Assembly (NCBI GenBank): GCA_963965975.1 | Contig: OZ014414.1 | Location: 5,183,501-5,247,500, forward strand | Direction: 5' to 3' | Origin: Xestospongia bergquistia | Lineage: Eukaryota > Porifera > Demospongiae > Haplosclerida > Petrosiidae | DNA: 64,000 bases | Part shown: positions 60,601 to 64,000 of the stretch, piece by piece | How the letters are laid out: every line of letters begins with the position of its first letter | Numbering within the stretch: the first letter of the stretch is position 1 | Position numbers and translations under genes: made by a program | The notes under the pieces: model-generated | What the model was told of the DNA's origin: nothing | The model's database searches: none | The model's input: only the letters and a program-made list of their open reading frames with translations

Positions 60601-63600
60601 AGAGAGAGACCAACAGATTGAGGAGTTAAAACAGAGCTTGAAAGGTAACTGGTATTAGTGACTTCTCATTATATGATATTGTTACTAGATCTAGCATTCA
60701 TACCAAAGGTTCGTAAACCAGTAACTGATCAAGGAGTTGAGGAAACACAAACAAAATCCATCCAAGAAGAGTCCACACATGAAACTACAGGTAATAATAT
60801 AATATTGTTAATAATATATGTGTCTTAATTGTGACTACTAGAGTCTCCACTAATATTAGAGTTAAAAGATCAGTTAAAAGGTTCAGCTGATAATAAAGAC
60901 GAAACCACTCCTCCAAGTAAGTTTATATGATAATATTCTATCTCTTACAATCAATAATGTTAATAATTATTAAATTTATAAACCACAAATTATTATAGTG
61001 TAAATTATATTCATAATTTTCAAACCACAATAATTAAATTCATAATATATAAAAAATGAATTTCCATATTTTCTATAGACTCCCTTAGTGTCAGTATAAT
61101 ATGATAGAGTTATGATTTTGATAAGATCTATAAAATGTTTATATTAAGTGTTATCATATTACACTATATACATGTACATGTTTAATATAAGTATCTTATA
61201 TAGAGTCTCCAGAATTACATGATATATTAAAGGAATATCATGATGATCAAGAGACAAAGGATGAAGAGTCAGACAAAAGAGGTAAGACTTAGAGAATGAT
61301 TATTATTTTATTAAAATTATAATATAATAAAATACACATACACTACAAGTACTGTTATTTATAATGTAAATTTATCGACATGAATAGTAACTAAAATAGA
61401 CTAACTACTACATCTATTGTTACTGACAAATATTAATACACTTGACAGTGTCTTAGTTGACTCCACCTATAATGGACTCAAGTAATAATGATATCATTAT
61501 AACTTTTCTTGTTATGATAGAACCACATTATATATTATAGTACCATATATAGTCTGGTGAGGTCAGCCTCTTTGCTTAGAGTGGAAAGATCTGGTAGCAT
61601 ATTACAGTTGATGAAAAAGAATTTAATTTTATGTAAACCTTATTATGTGTTAATATCAAAAAAGTAACATAATCAAACCAGCCCCTTTCTCTTGAGTTGG
61701 TTTGTGAGACTACAATGAACATTTTTTACTGAGTTAAATCAACATGAGTAAATGAAAGATATTGTAACATGTCGACAAGGAAAGAGTCAAATCAATTTAT
61801 AACTCTTTATTTGTATTTCCTTCTAGTTTTGTTTATATCTATTAACATGTGCTTTTCAATATAGTTACTGTACTTAATCACATCCACCAAACATTTTTGT
61901 TAATACAGAGCATTCCTATGTACAACATTAGTAGATAGAGAGATACATAATTTCCTCATGTAACAAACATATCAACTCAATTCTTGACTCAATGAAATAG
62001 AATATAATAATTTTTTTAATATTCATTTTATTTCACCAAACAAAAAATGTATTAATGCCAAATGTTTCAATAGTCAGAGCGACTATCTTCGTCAGTGGCT
62101 TAAATAATGAGAAAGTAAAAGTAAAAAGCTTCTATTTATACTACACGCTAAGGTACAAAGTTCAACAATACAAAAACAAGTTGTGTGGGTGGGCTGCTAC
62201 GTATGTTGATGTTCTTTATCTTGGCATATATAGCGTGGGTGGGCTGCTTTACATGCATATTGGGCCGTAATGTGAGGTACGTCCCAGGGAGAGTGCCCTT
62301 CTCACGGTTGATGGAAGGATTTTTGTTTTAATGTGCCAGGATTCAAGGATGACTCTTTTCCAGAGGAAAGGGTGGTGAGCTAAGACAGAAGGGTCTTCCC
62401 AGTTGATGGAGTGACCAGTCTGGCAGACATGTTCAGACATAGCACTAGAAAAGGTGTCCAGTTTTTGTACTGCTCTCATGTGTTCAGTGATGCGCTGTGA
62501 CTGCCAGTCTGTCCAATGTAATTGCTTCGCAATCTTGTATTGAAACGTTTGGCGTTAATAAAATGAATATTGAAAACACTAATCTACCCAAACACCCAGG
62601 TCTTTTTCTCAGAATATAATAATGTTTACAATACATATTATAAAGACATTGTAGTTTTGTGTCACCTGATATTACAGTAACATTGGACCACACAAGATAA
62701 GACAATTCAGACTGTTCATTTCAGTCTCTATTCTTTACCTATTGACAACTATTGTCAAATGAACTTCACACATTTCACTTACTATTAACAAAAAAGTATA
62801 ACATGTTAAGAAACAACAAACAGGTTCAAACAAGAAATGTCTAAAGAATAATTCATTTTCAGATCTTGTATTAGATTAAAACAATTTATTGTCACATCAA
62901 ACTACAAAAATTTGTTTTGTCAGGGAAGATTGATAGGCTACCAGACAATTCCTCTCAAAACAAAGGGGTTGATCTCACCAGAATAAGTTGATGTATGGAT
63001 ACCAGAAGTCCATTATGTAGTATTGTTCTGTTAGTATGGTAGGATTGTTCCTCTGTAACCAGTATATAGAACCCTCAAATTTAACAGTAAACAACACCTC
63101 CTGCAGTTCGTTGCCAAAGTAACCGTAGTCAGTAAACAGTAATGGCTTCCTTTCTTGTTGTTTGTGTATTGTAGTATGTTATATTATAATATTACTATCT
63201 GTATACTATATTATATACTAACTCTGTTTTATAACAGGAGACACTGGGAGAGTTCAGTGGAATTATGTTGACAATATTGTATGGATCACTAGTCCAAGTG
63301 TATTGCAAAGTGAAGACGTTATAAGTAAATTAATAAAAGAACAACAAACAGGAAAAAAATGGAGTATTCGTCTCATCTCATCATCTCCTGAAAGTACTGC
63401 AGTTATCATAAACAATCTTAATAAGTGTATAGTGTGGAGTCTTAATATATACAAAACTTCATTGGACAGTAAGCATGTATCCATATTATCAGAGATACTA
63501 AAAACTAATAAAACAATAAAAACACTATGGCTGGAGTTCTCTTCACTTACTGATGGTATCAAACAAGTCAGTGATAGTCTCTTTAATAATAAAACACTTG

Positions 63601-63989
63601 AACAGTTAGTGTTGTATAACGTTACTGATATCACAGATGAAGATATAACTCACTTATCTACTATGTTATCAAGTAATACAACTTTAAAAGAACTAGAACT
63701 CCCCTACTGTAACATCACTGATAATGGAGTCCGATATATCTGTGAAGGACTTACTAAAAACCAAACATTGACTAAGTTGAACATTGGAGGTAATCCTCAG
63801 ATCACTTCAGTTAGTACCAGTACAATAGCAGATCTGATACAAACAACTACATCACTGATAAGACTATATCTCCACTATACTTCATTGAACAATGATGATA
63901 TAAGGACAATATGTACATCACTTAATAAAAATACTGCAATAAGGAAACTATGCTTATCGAAACAACATGAAGAGTATTGTAAAAGTTAG
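57676..63989 (+). CDS. DD-LRR paralogue B: one death domain, CARD-like pair, central domain, coiled coil, LRRs; 1032 aa
   Basis: Twelve exons in phase: 57676-58003, 58054-58356, 58404-58772, 58821-58916, 58968-59644, 59703-59820, 59906-59968, 60507-60644, 60689-60790, 60842-60916, 61204-61281, 63238-63989. Eight exons have exactly the same length as in paralogue A (369, 96, 118, 63, 138, 102, 75 and the phase-1 linker pattern). Domains: death domain about 8-105 (IRIGGKWYQLGIQLKL); CARD-like repeats about 115-210 and 230-330; central domain about 367-591; coiled coil about 592-697; linker; LRRs about 850-1025. Exon 2 fuses what are exons 2 and 4 in A, so the second death domain is absent. A one-base difference near 63980 (TGTAAAAGTTAG vs TGTAAGATGTTAG in A) brings a stop about 14 residues earlier. 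The last 11 bases of the window lie beyond this stop. Introns carry retroposon insertions, but the coding frame is intact. Confidence 0.83.
60020..60470. mobile_element. Insertion of about 440 bp in a paralogue B intron
   Basis: Compared with the 46 bp intron of paralogue A (50392-50437), this intron is 538 bp. The extra DNA starts after TGTTGTCAATATTTTACATA and a near-identical TGTTGTCAGTATTTTACATA follows it, consistent with a duplicated target of at least 20 bp or a duplicated flank. It contains a G9-11/C8 tract (GGGGGCGGGGGGG) and poly-pyrimidine stretches. A frame across 60233-60658 is an accident of insertion plus exon. The element type is not recognised. Confidence 0.6.
62012..62610 (-). 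mobile_element. Retroposed GIY-YIG element fragment, Penelope-like
   Basis: A 13 bp target duplication AGAATATAATAAT (61999-62011 and 62611-62623) flanks the insertion. The empty site is seen in copy 1 (AGAATGTAATAAT near 2810). A T7 run at the left edge is the poly-A tail of a minus-strand insertion. The minus strand encodes the end of a GIY-YIG endonuclease: NYIGQTGS, then in another frame ITEHMRAVQKLD, AMSEHVCQTGHSINWED and ILESWHIKTKIL. GIY-YIG after reverse transcriptase is the hallmark of Penelope-like elements. The sequence TATTGAAACGTTTGGCGTTA at the right end is an inverted, diverged copy of the left-end TATTGAAACATTTGGCATTA. Confidence 0.7.
62064..62095 (-). ncRNA. Hammerhead-ribozyme-like core in the retroposon tail
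   Basis: The minus strand reads CTGACGA, then a 6 bp stem ATAGTC/GACTAT closed by GCTCT, then TGAAAC. This is CUGANGA - stem II - GAAA, the conserved hammerhead core order. Penelope-like elements are known to carry hammerhead motifs. Stems I and III and the cleavage triplet were not confirmed, so this is a motif-level call only. Confidence 0.35.
63080..63200 (+). promoter_or_regulatory. Conserved intron block before LRR exon (paralogue B)
   Basis: GTTCGTTGCCAAAGTAACCG and CAGTAAACAGTAATGGCTTC match 52600-52760 of paralogue A. The X-box-like palindrome is weakened here by one change (GCCAAAGTAAC). Confidence 0.4.
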
Positions 63990-64000
63990 ACAGTTATCAA

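Larger units (their letters stand above)
61776..62726. repeat. Dispersed repeat, copy 2 (interrupted)
   Basis: Matches 2585-2924 in the same orientation and is interrupted at 62012-62610 by a retroposon. It lies within the large intron before the LRR exon of paralogue B. Confidence 0.85.

Noticed and set aside
60233-60658. 141-codon plus-strand frame
   Set aside because: It starts in a retroposon-like insertion and runs into the coiled-coil exon; the paralogue shows the exon starts at 60507 after an acceptor.

Overview
The window looks like nuclear DNA of an animal, most probably a demosponge close to Amphimedon queenslandica (inference from content, not from a search). The DNA is AT-rich and genes are split by very short GT-AG introns, often 45-100 bp. 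There are tandem death-fold/LRR genes, a fibrinogen-related secreted protein, a ROS1/ALK-like receptor tyrosine kinase, an FKBP4/5-type immunophilin, and a mixture of piggyBac, Ty3/gypsy, LINE and Penelope-like debris. There are no bacterial operons, CRISPR arrays or recognisable RNA genes.

Layout. 1-3.0 kb: minisatellites and a dispersed repeat. 3.1-5.1 kb: decayed piggyBac transposase with an RGG-rich insert. 5-12.7 kb: mostly non-coding, with a poorly understood minus-strand gene of short exons (7.9-9.2 kb) and a MITE. 12.7-17.1 kb: a divergent pair of four-helix membrane protein genes, one intact (minus) and one broken (plus), with another MITE of the same TIR family between them. 18.3-21.8 kb: a fibrinogen-domain gene, a broken copy of it, and a stand-alone copy of its Cys-rich N-terminal module. 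22-31 kb: transposon-like and beta-helix pseudogenes, an orphan death-domain exon, X-box-like motif clusters and a TA-flanked MITE. 31.3-34.5 kb: Ty3/gypsy element with a long intact pol frame. 36-41.7 kb: DEDDh exonuclease pseudogene, then a ROS1-like kinase pseudogene. 42.3-44.3 kb: LINE fragment and a 1.25 kb near-perfect palindrome. 44.6-46.7 kb: unrecognised multi-exon minus-strand gene.

The most interesting part is 47.6-64 kb. Two tandem paralogues (A, 47598-53602, 14 exons, 1173 aa; B, 57676-63989, 12 exons, 1032 aa) have the order death domain, [second death domain in A only], two CARD-like helical repeats, a large conserved central domain, a coiled coil and C-terminal ribonuclease-inhibitor-type LRRs. 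They resemble NOD-like receptors with the NACHT ATPase replaced by something else. Exon lengths and phases match almost exactly between the two. The extra death domain of A sits in a single symmetric phase 1-1 exon. A disrupted FKBP4/5-like gene lies between them on the minus strand, head to head with B.

Genes that appear intact are the tetraspan (12745-13547), the fibrinogen gene (19570-20561), the small secreted protein (21559-21777) and the two DD-LRR genes. Several others carry single-base deletions or stops, so either pseudogenisation or base-level assembly error is widespread here. All exon boundaries were read by eye from splice sites and paralogue comparison and have not been checked against transcripts.
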